This document shows positions 1-8,637 of a DNA stretch of 64,000 nt, in pieces. Below the pieces are notes generated by a model, which was not told the DNA's origin, ran no database searches, and was given only the letters and a program-made list of their open reading frames with translations. Made by a program: the position numbers and the translations under genes. The first letter of the stretch is position 1; each line of letters starts with the position of its first letter. This DNA comes from Streptomyces sp. NBC_01446 (lineage in GTDB: Bacteria; Actinomycetota; Actinomycetes; Streptomycetales; Streptomycetaceae), in assembly GCF_026340095.1 (NCBI RefSeq), contig NZ_JAPEPO010000001.1:7894501-7958500 (forward strand), given 5' to 3'.

Positions 1-30
1 CGCCGCGAGTCGGACGATGGGGGTGCGCAT
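1..30 (-). CDS. 5' end of an unidentified gene running off the window
   Basis: A reverse-strand ATG at 30 is preceded by GAAGGA at a spacing of about 10 nt. It opens a reading frame whose first ten residues are MRTPIVRLAA before the window ends. Ten residues do not identify a family; the basic-then-hydrophobic start would fit a signal peptide, but that is a guess. If real, the gene diverges from the MFS gene at 198, and the 31-197 spacer would hold both promoters. Confidence 0.35.
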   Translation of the reverse strand, partial: MRTPIVRLAA

Positions 31-160
31 GGAGGGTTGGTCCTTCGCTCGGGGGTGGGCGCGAGGGACGTTACGGCGGGGTGCGCGGTCGGCAGCGGGG
101 ACGACACGGCGCGTCGGGGTGAGGGCGGCGAGCATCCACCTGCCGTGCCCAACTGCAGGG

Positions 161-190
161 TTGTCATATCAAACTCGCTCACGCTAGGTT
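161..190 (+). promoter_or_regulatory. Candidate housekeeping promoter, possibly giving a leaderless transcript
   Basis: TTGTCA (161-166), an 18-nt spacer and TAGGTT (185-190) resemble a sigma-70-type promoter. Transcription starting about 7 nt downstream would begin at or next to the ATG at 198, so the MFS message could be leaderless; there is no convincing ribosome site before that ATG. The 9-mer ATCAAACTC occurs inside the spacer and again just after the start codon, a possible operator pair. Inference only. Confidence 0.35.
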
Positions 191-197
191 GCCGTGC

Positions 198-1706
198 ATG
201 ATGGTTGGAAAATCAAACTCAGCCGGTGCGGCGGACGCATCCGCCGGGAGCTCGGGCGCCGCTTCGGCCTCCGGTTCGGGGCCGGGATCGGGCTCGGAGT
301 CGGGCTGGCCGGCCTCTGGCAGGACCGGTTCGGCCACCGCGTGGATCGTCTCCGCGGGCGTCTTCGTCGTGAACCTCGACCTGTTCATCGTCAACGTCGC
401 CGTGCCCGCCCTCGCCACCTCCTTCGACGACGCCTCGCTCGCCTCCCTGTCCTGGGTCCTGAACGCCTACGCGATCGTGTTCGCGGCCCTGCTCGTGACC
501 GCCGGACGCCTCGCCGACCGATACGGACACCGCCGCGGATTCCTCCTGGGGCTCGCAGTGTTCACCGTCGCCTCCGCGCTGTGCGCCGTTGCCCCCGGCG
601 TCGGCTGGCTCGTCGCGGCGCGTGCCCTCCAGGCCGCGGGCGCCGCCGCCCTCATGCCGACGTCGCTCGCGCTGCTGCTCGTCGCCACCCCGGCGGAGCG
701 CCGCCCGCGCGCCATTCGCGGTTGGGCCGCCATCGGGGGCATCGCCGCCGGCCTCGGCCCTGTGGCGGGCGGGCTGCTCGTGGAGGCCGACTGGCGCTGG
801 GTCTTCCTCGTCAACGTGCCCGTCGGCGCAGCCGGCCTCGTGGCAGGTGTCCGGCTGCTGCCCGCCGACCGCCCCGACCGCAGCGGCCCGCTGCCCGACC
901 TGGCGGGCGCCGTCCTCCTCACTCTCGCCATCGGCTCCCTGGCGCTCGGCCTCGTCAAGGCCGAGGTGTGGGGCTGGAGTTCGGGCCGCGTGCTCGGCTC
1001 GCTGGCCGCCGCGGTGATCCTCGCCGCGGCGTTCTGGCTGCGGTCGGCCCGGCACCCGGTCCCCATCGTCGAACTCCCGCTCCTGCGCATCCCCGCCTTC
1101 GCGCTCGCCACGCTCGCCGCACTCCTCTTCACGGTGGCGTTCGCCGCGATGCTGCTCACCTCCGTCCTGTGGTGCCAGCAGGTGTGGGGCTACTCGGCGA
1201 TCCGCACGGGCCTGGCCATCGCGCCCGGACCGCTGGTCGTCCCCGCGCTCGCCATCGCGTCAGGACCCGTCGTGCGACGCCTCGGTGCGGGCCGCACGGC
1301 GGCAGCCGGCTGCCTCCTCTTCGCCGGCGGTCTCGTGTGGTGGGCCCTCGCCCTGGACACGGCACCGCACTACGCCGCCGCGTTCCTGCCCGGCATGCTC
1401 ATCACCGGCGTCGGAGTCGGGTTCGCCCTGCCGACCCTCGTGGGAGCGGCGGCCACGGCACTGCCGCCCGGCCGGTTCGCCACCGGGTCCGCGGTCACGA
1501 CGATGGCCCGGCAGACGGGCTCCGTCCTCGGTGTGGCCGTGATGGTCGGCCTCATCGGCGAGCCCCGCACGGCGGAAGCGGCCCTCACCGCGTTCCGCCA
1601 CGGCTGGCTGACCGCCGCGGTCGTCGGGGCGCTCGCGGTGGCGGCGGCCCTGGCGCTGCCCCGCCCTGCACCCGCCGCCGCGGCCCCGGCCAAGGCGCCT
1701 GCCTGA
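198..1706 (+). CDS. MFS drug-efflux transporter, DHA2 (EmrB/QacA) type
   Basis: The protein (about 500 aa) begins with a Ser/Gly-rich cytoplasmic stretch of roughly 40 residues and continues with about 14 predicted membrane helices, the DHA2 pattern. The first helix (FVVNLDLFIVNVAVPAL) and the motif-A-like loop GRLADRYGHRRGF between helices 2 and 3 are typical of the family. Such proteins export hydrophobic drugs or metabolites across the cytoplasmic membrane using the proton gradient; the substrate cannot be read from sequence. ATG 198, ATG 201 and TTG 189 are all possible starts. I chose 198 because a promoter-like sequence places the transcript start there. No regulator gene is adjacent on the visible side; the partial gene at 1-30 could be one. 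Confidence 0.88.
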   Translation: MMVGKSNSAGAADASAGSSGAASASGSGPGSGSESGWPASGRTGSATAWIVSAGVFVVNLDLFIVNVAVPALATSFDDASLASLSWVLNAYAIVFAALLVTAGRLADRYGHRRGFLLGLAVFTVASALCAVAPGVGWLVAARALQAAGAAALMPTSLALLLVATPAERRPRAIRGWAAIGGIAAGLGPVAGGLLVEADWRWVFLVNVPVGAAGLVAGVRLLPADRPDRSGPLPDLAGAVLLTLAIGSLALGLVKAEVWGWSSGRVLGSLAAAVILAAAFWLRSARHPVPIVELPLLRIPAFALATLAALLFTVAFAAMLLTSVLWCQQVWGYSAIRTGLAIAPGPLVVPALAIASGPVVRRLGAGRTAAAGCLLFAGGLVWWALALDTAPHYAAAFLPGMLITGVGVGFALPTLVGAAATALPPGRFATGSAVTTMARQTGSVLGVAVMVGLIGEPRTAEAALTAFRHGWLTAAVVGALAVAAALALPRPAPAAAAPAKAPA

Positions 1707-1904
1707 CCCGGTCCGCCGGGTCACCGGGTTCCTCCGAGGATGCTCCGGTCTTCAGGTCGGGGAGTTATCGGACTCCTGCGGGGCAGGACGGGAAGTAGGG
1801 GTTTCGCCCCCGGGGCGAAAGACTGTCCACCGCGTGTCGGGGTGAGCGTGCCGACAGCGGTCAAGAACTCTCGACTGTCAGTCCTCCCGGGTAGGTTCGG
1901 GTGT

Positions 1905-3125
1905 ATGACGAGTGGAGCGACCACGAAGGACACCGGGCATGCCCGGTACACCTTCCGTGTGCGCCTGTCGGCCACGGCCCGGCGCGCGCTCGACGCCGAG
2001 TGGGATCGCTGCCGGTGGCTGTGGAACGAGTGCGTGGCCAAGTCCAGGCACCTCCACGCGCAGAGCAGAGCGGGCGGCGAGAAGCTGACGTGCGGTCCGG
2101 CCCAGCTCGACAAGCTGCTGACCGAGGCCCGCAAAGTGACGCCGTGGCTGGCTCAGGGCGCGTGCGTGCCGCAGCAGCAGGTGATCCGCGACTTCGCCAA
2201 GTCGAGGGCGAAGGCGCTGAAGGACATCAAGGACGGGCTTGCGCAGCACCGCCGGGCGGGGATGCCCCGCTGGAAGAGGAAACGGGAGGCGCGGCCCACC
2301 CTCAACTACACGAAGCGCGGTTTCCGGCTTAAGGACGGCCGCGTGCACCTCGCGGGCGGGATCGTGCTGAGCGTGGTGTGGTCGCGGGACCTTCCGGCCG
2401 ACCCGTCGAGCGTGCGCGTGTACCAGGACACGCTTGGGCATTGGTACGTGTCCTTCGTCGCTCCCGCGCAGAGCGAACCGCTGCCCGCCACCGGGCGGGT
2501 TCTCGGGGTGGACTGGGGTGTGAAGGAGACGGCCACCACCACGGATGACGCCTACGACCTCCCGCATGCCGGGCACGGCAGGCGGGCCGCGCAGCGGCTC
2601 GCGAAGTACCAGCGGATGATGGCCCGGCGCCGGCGCCCGAAAGGGCAGCCCGCATCCAAGGGTTATCGGAAGGCGCAGGCACAGGCCGCCAAGGTGCACA
2701 AGAAGATCGCGAGGCAGCGTGAGGACACCGGCCGCAAGTGGGCCACGTCCGTGATGCGTGGCCATGACGGGGTTGCGGTGGAGGACTTCCGGCCGAAGTT
2801 CCTCGCGAAGACCACGATGGCCCGCACAGCGGCCGACGCCGCCATCGCCGCGACGAAGCGCGCCCTGGTCGAGATGGGCCGCAAACACGCACGGGACGTC
2901 CGTCTCGTGCACCCGGCGCACACCACGATGCAATGTGCGCAGTGCGCAGCGAGAACCAAGCACGCACTCCCTCTCTCGATGAGAACGTATGCCTGCACCG
3001 TGTGCGGAGCCGTGTCCCCCCGGGACAAGAACTCCGCCCGCGTGATGCTGGTCCGGGCAGGTTGGAACCCGGACGGTGCTGAGGGCGCAAGACCACCTGA
3101 GCCGCCGGCTCGGGTGGCGGCCTGA
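1905..3125 (+). CDS. tnpB: TnpB RNA-guided nuclease (transposon-encoded, RuvC-like)
   Basis: A 406-aa TnpB with the RuvC triad visible as Asp203 (GVDWGVKET), Glu293 (GVAVEDF) and Asp374 (RDKNSAR). A four-cysteine zinc finger (CAQC...CTVC) sits between the last two. In studied relatives TnpB uses a guide RNA made from the element's right end to cut the empty donor site, which favours retention of the element. ATG 1905 is preferred because family homology begins there; an in-frame extension to 1740 would run through the left-end hairpins. The protein is only distantly similar to the two other TnpBs in this window, so this is an independent lineage. No tnpA lies beside it, so movement would need a transposase supplied in trans. 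Confidence 0.85.
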   Translation: MTSGATTKDTGHARYTFRVRLSATARRALDAEWDRCRWLWNECVAKSRHLHAQSRAGGEKLTCGPAQLDKLLTEARKVTPWLAQGACVPQQQVIRDFAKSRAKALKDIKDGLAQHRRAGMPRWKRKREARPTLNYTKRGFRLKDGRVHLAGGIVLSVVWSRDLPADPSSVRVYQDTLGHWYVSFVAPAQSEPLPATGRVLGVDWGVKETATTTDDAYDLPHAGHGRRAAQRLAKYQRMMARRRRPKGQPASKGYRKAQAQAAKVHKKIARQREDTGRKWATSVMRGHDGVAVEDFRPKFLAKTTMARTAADAAIAATKRALVEMGRKHARDVRLVHPAHTTMQCAQCAARTKHALPLSMRTYACTVCGAVSPRDKNSARVMLVRAGWNPDGAEGARPPEPPARVAA

Positions 3126-3162
3126 GCCGTAAATCCCCGCTCAGCCCTGGAGGGTGGAGAAT

Positions 3163-3184
3163 CTCCTCCCTTCAGGGAGGGGAG
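3163..3184 (+). repeat. Right-end hairpin of the TnpB-only element
   Basis: CTCCTCCC-TTCA-GGGAGGGGAG forms a stem just downstream of the tnpB stop, followed by CTTCAA at the inferred element end. In related elements this region is the 3' part of the guide-RNA scaffold, with the guide taken from the flank that follows. Confidence 0.6.
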
Positions 3185-3257
3185 CCTTCAACTAGAGTGC
3201 GGCGGGTGTCAATGTCAAGCCAGGTAGTCACGTCACAGTGCCGGCGGAGGGACGTGT

Positions 3258-3653
3258 ATGTCGCAGTATCGCGAGTTCAAGTTCAGGGCCGTGACGTCGT
3301 TCCAGCGGCGTATCGGCAACCCTCTCCTGTCCCGGCTCCCCGGCCAGATCCTGCTGGAGACCACCGGCCGCACGTCCGGGCTGCCCCGGCGCACCCCGGT
3401 CGGCGGTAGCCTGGTCGGCCGCGAGTTCTGGTGGGTGTCCGAGTACGGCGACAAGTCGCAGTACGTACGCAACATCCAGGCCGACCCCAAGATCCGCGTC
3501 CGGATCAAGGGACGCTGGCACACGGGCACGGCACATCTGCTGCCGGACGACGACGCCCGCGCGCGGCTGAAGAACCTGCCGCGGTACAACAGCGCCGCCG
3601 TGCGCGCCCTCGGCACGAACCTGCTGACGCTCCGAGCCGACCTCACCGACTGA
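3258..3653 (+). CDS. Deazaflavin (F420)-dependent nitroreductase family protein
   Basis: A 131-aa single-domain protein with the features of the Ddn/DUF385 split beta-barrel family: an N-terminal amphipathic stretch, LLETTGRTSGLPRRTPV, a WWVSEYG segment, and NIQADPKIRVRIKGRWH for the barrel edge. Members bind coenzyme F420 and reduce nitro compounds, quinones or enones; many are membrane-associated. GGAGGG about 8 nt before the ATG supports the start. It stands alone just after the TnpB element, with no partner gene pointing to a substrate. Confidence 0.82.
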   Translation: MSQYREFKFRAVTSFQRRIGNPLLSRLPGQILLETTGRTSGLPRRTPVGGSLVGREFWWVSEYGDKSQYVRNIQADPKIRVRIKGRWHTGTAHLLPDDDARARLKNLPRYNSAAVRALGTNLLTLRADLTD

Positions 3654-3834
3654 GGGGCCCACCGCACGGTTACGGGAACTGGCTTGATCCAGTGTGAAGT
3701 TGACGGCCTCTGGGTGCCGGGATCCGGCGGGACGGATTCGGTGACAATCGGTTACCGGGAGCACTCGACTGGCTAGACTTGCGCGGCGCGTCACGTCGGG
3801 CAGCACGTCCGGCCGCACCCCGGAAGGTCCCCGC

Positions 3835-4557
3835 ATGACTGCCCGTTCCCAGCCGGTCTCTCCTCTCCCCGAGCAGGTCGGCGCGCTGCGCGTCAGCGCG
3901 CGGCACCTGGCGAACGCCACCGCCGCGCCGGTGGAGAGAAACCCCGCGGGGGCGGGCGGCGACGTGTACGGAGCCGTTGAATCTCCTTACGGCACGCGTC
4001 TGTTGATGGGTGACGTCATGGGCAAGGGTCGCGCGCTCGCCCGCACCGCGGACAGCGTCTTACGCGCCTGGCGTGATCTCGCCGCCTGCGAGGCGCGGTT
4101 GGAGGGCATCGCCGTACGGCTGCACTCTCTGGTCGCGCACTCGGACGAACCCGACCGCTTCGTCACGGCGACCCTGCTCAGCGTCGAGTCCGACGGATCC
4201 GCCCAACTGGTCTGCTGCGGACACCCGCCGCCCGTCCTGCTGCGCGACGGCGCCGCCGTCCACGCCGCGGTCCCCGCGCCCGCGCCGCCGCTCGGCCTGC
4301 TCGACCTGCATTCCGGATGGTGCGCCGCCCAGCCGGTGCCGGCCTCTGCCTGGGAGTGCATGCTGCTCTACACGGACGGGGTGAGCGAGGCCAGGGACGC
4401 GCGCGGTGCGTTCTACCCGCTGGCGGAGCGGGCCGCCGCCCTGGGGAACGCGGCCCTCGAAGACTTCACTGACGCCCTCGCCGCCGATCTGCTCCGCCAC
4501 GCGGAGGGCCGGCTCCAGGACGACGCCTCGCTTCTCGCGGTCCGCGCCGCGGCCTGA
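3835..4557 (+). CDS. PP2C/SpoIIE-type serine/threonine phosphatase
   Basis: A 240-aa cytoplasmic phosphatase domain with no sensor domain. Metal-binding and core motifs are visible in order: AGGDVYG (near residue 42), GDVMGKGR, CGHPPPVLL, LLYTDGVSEARD and QDDASLL near the C-terminus. SpoIIE-type enzymes dephosphorylate anti-sigma-factor antagonists; Streptomyces carry dozens, often with PAS or GAF domains that are absent here. No anti-sigma kinase or antagonist gene is adjacent, so the partner is unknown. Confidence 0.86.
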   Translation: MTARSQPVSPLPEQVGALRVSARHLANATAAPVERNPAGAGGDVYGAVESPYGTRLLMGDVMGKGRALARTADSVLRAWRDLAACEARLEGIAVRLHSLVAHSDEPDRFVTATLLSVESDGSAQLVCCGHPPPVLLRDGAAVHAAVPAPAPPLGLLDLHSGWCAAQPVPASAWECMLLYTDGVSEARDARGAFYPLAERAAALGNAALEDFTDALAADLLRHAEGRLQDDASLLAVRAAA

Positions 4558-4575
4558 TGCCAGGTGGGCGAGGGG

Positions 4576-5142
4576 TCAGACTTTCAGGACCCCCGCGCCG
4601 TCGGACTCGGCCAGAGCCTCGTCCGCCAGGGCCCGCGTCGGCTGCCACAGAGTTGTCACCGGCGACCAGACCCGCAGTCCGCCCGACTCGGAGAGTGAGG
4701 CGGCGGTGAACTTTTTGCCGTGGTGTTCCGGATTCGCCGCCACCTCGATGTAGCCGACCGACCGGGTGTCGCTGTCGCCGCTCGCGGACAGGGACCGCAC
4801 GGCGGCGTGGGCCGTCTTCCCGGCGTCGAGCTTGTACGTGGAGCTGCCGGAGAGCGGGAACGGGACGGCGGCCCCGTCCAGATCGCCGTACGTGACCAGC
4901 GGCACGCGCTCCACAAGGCAGGCGCGCGAGGAGTGGTTCTTAACGCTCAGGCGCAGGACGTGGTCCTGGCCCGACGGGGCCGCCTTCACCGTCAGCGTTT
5001 TCTCCGCGCAGGGCTTGAGGGCGGCCGGTGCGGCGGCGGGGCGCGCGGGGTGGAGATCGGTCGACGCCGCGGCGGCGGACACGCCGGTGGCGGACGCGAG
5101 CAGCGCGGCGGCGGAGGCGGCAAGGACGGTGCGAGTGAGCAT
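4576..5142 (-). CDS. Secreted DUF4232-domain protein
   Basis: A 188-aa protein with an N-terminal signal peptide (MLTRTVLAASAAALLASATG followed by an Ala-rich cleavage region). A beta-rich domain follows, with paired cysteines in LKPCAEKTLTV and SSRACLVERVP, the DUF4232 pattern of actinobacterial exported proteins. The segment GDLDGAAVPFPLSG fits the family core. Function is unknown; it probably acts outside the membrane. The gene is convergent with the phosphatase gene (18-bp gap) and divergent from the TetR gene. Confidence 0.78.
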   Translation of the reverse strand: MLTRTVLAASAAALLASATGVSAAAASTDLHPARPAAAPAALKPCAEKTLTVKAAPSGQDHVLRLSVKNHSSRACLVERVPLVTYGDLDGAAVPFPLSGSSTYKLDAGKTAHAAVRSLSASGDSDTRSVGYIEVAANPEHHGKKFTAASLSESGGLRVWSPVTTLWQPTRALADEALAESDGAGVLKV

Positions 5143-5324
5143 CAGTCTGGTCTCCCGGCGAACAGTGGCTTTCGCATTTCACCCGAAACAATGCTTATGG
5201 AGCGTAACCCGGATGAATACGACTGCCCACGTCAGCGCCCGCGCCGCCGGCGTGACCGCTGATGGCGAAGGCCTCGCGGGCGCCTGGAGCAGGGTTTTGC
5301 GGGCACCTAGATGCAGTGCGCGCA

Positions 5325-5350
5325 AAGATTGCAGTGTGTGCAAGAATCTT
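5325..5350 (+). promoter_or_regulatory. Candidate TetR operator
   Basis: GATTGCA and TGCAAGAATC face each other across GTGTG, an imperfect dyad ending 8 nt before the tetR ATG. TetR-family repressors commonly bind such sites to control themselves and a neighbouring exporter. No direct evidence. Confidence 0.4.
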
Positions 5351-5357
5351 CCGCGTG

Positions 5358-6032
5358 ATGACATCAGGCACCGCGGCGTCGGCGGTCCGCGAGCCGGCGC
5401 CGGCCGAAGGGCTGCGCGCCCGGCGACGGCGCCAGACCCGGGCCGAACTGCACGCCGCCACGGTCCGCCTGGCCCGTGAACACGGCCTCGAACACGTCAC
5501 GGTCGAGATGATCAGCAAGGAGGCCGGGGTCTCCCCACGGACCTTCTTCAACTACTTCCGCACCAAGGAGACCGCCCTCTTCGCCTGGCCAGGCGGCCTG
5601 ACCGAGGCCGAGGCGGAGCAGTTCGTCTCCGCGCCGGGCCGCGGCCCGGACGCCGTGCTGCGGGACCTGGGCGACGTGTTCGCCACGCACGTCGACGAAA
5701 TGGCGCCCGGCGCCGGAGCGTTCGAGGACGTCCTCGCCCTGGTCGAGAAGGTGCCCTCGGCCCTCGGCGCGTTCCTCGCCGAGTGCGACGCGCTCGAACG
5801 GGACCTCGCCGGCGCCATCGCCCGCCGCACGGGAGACGCCCCCGACGGACAGACCGTGGCGCTGCTCGCGGGGATCGCCATGACCGCCGTACGCAACGGC
5901 CTCATGCGATGGGCCCGCGACAAGCAGCACCCCGACGGCCCCGCGGCCTCGGTGCGCGACTCCTTCACCGCTTTGCGCGGCCTCCTCGCCCCGGCGTACA
6001 CCCCACCCGCCACCACCGAACGGGAGGCCTGA
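5358..6032 (+). CDS. TetR-family transcriptional regulator
   Basis: A 224-aa repressor with an N-terminal helix-turn-helix (ARRRRQTRAELHAATVRLA, then VTVEMISKEAGVSPRTFFNY) and a ligand-binding C-terminal domain. ATG 5358 is chosen because homology starts soon after it; a longer in-frame start at 5262 would run through the probable operator. It precedes the DHA2 exporter gene by 174 bp on the same strand, the usual arrangement for a drug-sensing TetR controlling an efflux pump. A dyad immediately upstream suggests autoregulation. Confidence 0.88.
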   Translation: MTSGTAASAVREPAPAEGLRARRRRQTRAELHAATVRLAREHGLEHVTVEMISKEAGVSPRTFFNYFRTKETALFAWPGGLTEAEAEQFVSAPGRGPDAVLRDLGDVFATHVDEMAPGAGAFEDVLALVEKVPSALGAFLAECDALERDLAGAIARRTGDAPDGQTVALLAGIAMTAVRNGLMRWARDKQHPDGPAASVRDSFTALRGLLAPAYTPPATTEREA

Positions 6033-6206
6033 GCCGCGGCTCCCGCAGCGCAACCCGGCCGCCGCCCCCACGGCACCGGTGCGAGCGCTCCCCGCGCAAG
6101 GCCCCCACACGACTCCCCACCCCAGCCCCGAAGACTCCCCGAACTCCCCGGGCGGCGACCGCTCGCGCGCCGCGCATCCCATCACTTCACGTACGGAGAC
6201 CTGAGC

Positions 6207-7817
6207 ATGACCCACGCCCCCGCACCGGCGGGCACCGATCCCGCCCCTGAGGACGGAACGGCCAAGCCGCACAACTTCGGGCTGATCTTCGGCGCGCTGA
6301 TGCTGACGATGCTGCTCGGCGCGCTCGACCAGACCATCGTCAGCACCGCCCTGCCGACCATCGTCGGCGAGCTCAACGGCATCGAGCACATGGCGTGGAT
6401 CACCACCGCGTACATCCTCGCCGCCACCATCGGCATGCCGGTCTACGGCAAGCTCGGCGACCTCATGGGCCGCAAGAACATATTCCTCGCGGGCATCGCG
6501 CTCTTCCTGGTCGGCTCCGTGGTCTGCGGGCTCGCCCAGAACATGGGCACCCTCGTCGCGGGCCGCGCCCTCCAGGGCCTGGGCGGCGGCGGCCTCATGA
6601 TCACCTCGCAGGCGATCATCGCCGACCTCGTGCCGCCCCGGGAACGCGCCAAGTACATGGCCCCCATGGGCGCCGTGTTCGGCCTCTCCTCGGTCGTCGG
6701 GCCGCTGCTCGGCGGCTGGTTCACCGACGAGCACTCGTGGCGCTGGGCGTTCTGGGTCAACCTGCCGCTCGGTATCCTCGCCTTCTTCGTCGCGGCCGTC
6801 GCGATCAAGCTGCCGCGCAAGGCCGTCAAGGTCACCCTCGACTACCTCGGCACCGCACTGATGGCCGCCGCCGTCACCTGCACCGTGCTGTTCGCCAGCT
6901 GGGGCGGCACGCAGTACGAGTGGTCCGACCCGCTGGTCATCGGGCTCGGCATCGGCGCGGTCCTCGCCTGGGTGCTGTTCTTCGTCGCCGAGAAGCGGGC
7001 CGCCGAGCCGGTCATCCCGCTGCACCTCTTCCGCAGCCCGATCTTCAACGTCGCCACGCTCCTCGGCATGATCGTGATCGGCCTCGGCATGTTCGCGATC
7101 GTCGGCTACATGCCCACGTATCTCCAGATGGTCTACGGCAAGACGGCCACCGAGTCGGGGCTGCTGCTCATCCCGATGGTCGTCGGCATCATGGCCACGG
7201 CGCTGCCGTCCGGCGCGATCATGAGCAAGACCGGCCGCTACAAGATCTATCCGATCGTCGGCACGGTCATCATCATGCTCGTCGCGTTCCTGATGTCCCG
7301 CCTCGACGTGAGCGACCCGGTCTGGCTGGTCTGCCTGTACGTAGGACTCGCGGGCGCCGGTGTCGGCCTGATGATGCAGACCCTCGTACTCGCCGTGCAG
7401 AACGACTTCCCGGGCGCCGAGGTCGGCACGGCCACTTCCGCGAACAACTTCTTCCGGGAGATCGGCGCGACCCTGGGCACCGCCGTCGTCGGCGCGGTCT
7501 TCGCCAGCCGCCTCACCGACCAGCTCGCCACGCGCCTGCCCGCGGACGCCGCCTCGAAGGTCGGCGACAGCGACTCACTGACGCCCGCGCTCGTACGGGC
7601 CCTGCCGGCCGATCTGCGCGCCACGGTCGTCTCCTCGTACCAGGAGGCACTCGTGCCGATCTTCCTGTACCTGGTGCCCGTCTTCGCGGTCGGTCTCGTC
7701 CTCGCCTTCGTACTGAAGGAGAAGCCGCTCGCCGACAACGAGGACTGGCATGCCGAGAACGAGACGGCGCGGCCGGGCGGTGAGGAGAAGGAGCTGGAGC
7801 CTGCCGCCGCCGGCTGA
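6207..7817 (+). CDS. MFS drug-efflux transporter, DHA2 family
   Basis: A 536-aa protein with about 14 membrane helices. Helix 1 is LLGALDQTIVSTALPTIVG, the classic DHA2 signature; the motif-A loop is GKLGDLMGRKN; motif C (GPLLGGWF) follows in helix 5. An acidic, charged C-terminal tail lies in the cytoplasm. It should act as a proton-coupled exporter of an amphipathic drug or metabolite. The TetR gene immediately upstream is the likely regulator. A hairpin at 7851-7882 probably ends the transcript. Confidence 0.92.
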   Translation: MTHAPAPAGTDPAPEDGTAKPHNFGLIFGALMLTMLLGALDQTIVSTALPTIVGELNGIEHMAWITTAYILAATIGMPVYGKLGDLMGRKNIFLAGIALFLVGSVVCGLAQNMGTLVAGRALQGLGGGGLMITSQAIIADLVPPRERAKYMAPMGAVFGLSSVVGPLLGGWFTDEHSWRWAFWVNLPLGILAFFVAAVAIKLPRKAVKVTLDYLGTALMAAAVTCTVLFASWGGTQYEWSDPLVIGLGIGAVLAWVLFFVAEKRAAEPVIPLHLFRSPIFNVATLLGMIVIGLGMFAIVGYMPTYLQMVYGKTATESGLLLIPMVVGIMATALPSGAIMSKTGRYKIYPIVGTVIIMLVAFLMSRLDVSDPVWLVCLYVGLAGAGVGLMMQTLVLAVQNDFPGAEVGTATSANNFFREIGATLGTAVVGAVFASRLTDQLATRLPADAASKVGDSDSLTPALVRALPADLRATVVSSYQEALVPIFLYLVPVFAVGLVLAFVLKEKPLADNEDWHAENETARPGGEEKELEPAAAG

Positions 7818-7850
7818 GCCGGGTCGACCGGCTGAGTGTGTGGCACCGGG

Positions 7851-7882
7851 CGCGCCCGTCGGAGGTCTCTCCGGCGGGCGCG
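7851..7882 (+). terminator. Hairpin terminator after the MFS gene
   Basis: CGCGCCCG pairs with CGGGCGCG and an inner GGAG pairs with CTCC around a 4-nt loop, 33 nt past the exporter stop codon. There is no clear U-tract, which is common in Streptomyces. Confidence 0.5.
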
Positions 7883-7993
7883 TTCCGCGTTGTCGGGCTG
7901 CGGGTGGGCTGCCATGGGTGGGCTGAGGTGGGTGGGGTCGGCTTTTGGCCGGCTCCGCAGTCCGTTCTCAACTCGGGCTTCGGTGCGGGTGGT

Positions 7994-8449
7994 TCAGTGC
8001 TCGACCCACTCGCCCTCCCGCATCAGGTCCCGGCCCGCCAGCTCGTTGGCCTCCCGCCAGGCCTGGACCCGCCGCGGTGTGACGCGGAAGTAGAGGTACT
8101 CCGAGGTCAGCGTGCGCGGGTCGAACCCTGTCTTCTCCGCGAACGCGTCTCCGACGCTCTGCGGGAGTTCGGCGGCCGTCAGCGTCTGCGCCGTGCCCTC
8201 GATCATGACGACGTCACGCGTCGGGCCGACACCGAGCCTGACCCGCCCCGTAGCCCGCAGATTGCGTCCCGTGGAGCTGGCCGCCGGAGTGGCGAGCAGC
8301 AGCGTCGCGCCGTCCCACAGGAACGACAGCGGTACGAGATACGGCGTCGCGTTCTCCCCGTCGGCCGTGGCCACCCATACGTCCTCGTCGCGTTCGAGCC
8401 TGTCGAGGGTGTCCTGCTTGCGCTGCTTCGCGGTCCGGGCGGGTGGCAT
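7994..8449 (-). CDS. PNPOx-fold F420/FMN-dependent protein
   Basis: A 151-aa split-barrel protein of the pyridoxamine-5'-phosphate-oxidase-like superfamily: LERDEDVWVATAD, PYLVPLSFLWDGATLLLAT, TGRNLRATGRVRLGVG and DVVMIEGTAQ are the barrel strands and flavin-contact loops. A C-terminal YLYFRVTPRRVQAWRE matches the family end. Members use FMN or F420 in small redox reactions, often with unknown substrate. GGGAG before the ATG at 8449 supports this start over an in-frame start at 8644. It is divergent from the SDR gene. Confidence 0.8.
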   Translation of the reverse strand: MPPARTAKQRKQDTLDRLERDEDVWVATADGENATPYLVPLSFLWDGATLLLATPAASSTGRNLRATGRVRLGVGPTRDVVMIEGTAQTLTAAELPQSVGDAFAEKTGFDPRTLTSEYLYFRVTPRRVQAWREANELAGRDLMREGEWVEH

Positions 8450-8637
8450 CGGCGTCTCCCTGTCACATCGGGCGGATTCCCTGGTCACTGTTATGACACG
8501 GGCCGGCCCTGGAATGTGACCGATGGGCGGAGAACATCCGCTCAGGAATGGCGACACTCGGTGTCCTGATTTCGGGTCATGCTCGAACCGAGGGCTGGCC
8601 ACGGCGGCCCGTCCCGCAGCAGCGAGGAGACGGCTCC

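Larger units (their letters stand above)
1745..3191 (+). mobile_element. TnpB-only IS element (IS1341-like group of IS200/IS605)
   Basis: The element consists of one tnpB gene with hairpin-rich ends and no tnpA. The left part carries a near-perfect dyad, TTTCGCCCC C GGGGCGAAA (1802-1820), and a smaller hairpin GGAGT/ACTCC near 1759-1774. The right end carries a CTCCTCCC/GGGAGGGGAG hairpin and finishes with CTTCAA, as do the two other elements in this window. The right boundary (about 3191) is set by that analogy; the left boundary is only approximate. It lies between an MFS gene and a nitroreductase gene and breaks no recognisable gene. Confidence 0.7.

Noticed and set aside
1740..1904. N-terminal extension of the first TnpB to 1740
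   Set aside because: This stretch holds the element's left-end hairpins and its translation resembles no TnpB N-terminus; ATG 1905 fits.
3654..3834. Promoter or riboswitch upstream of the SpoIIE-type phosphatase
   Set aside because: Some TTGAC-like hexamers occur but none has a -10 at proper spacing, and no conserved RNA element is recognisable.
5364..7025. Reverse-strand frame of about 550 codons opposite tetR and the MFS gene
   Set aside because: Antisense low-complexity sequence; both forward genes have unmistakable family motifs.
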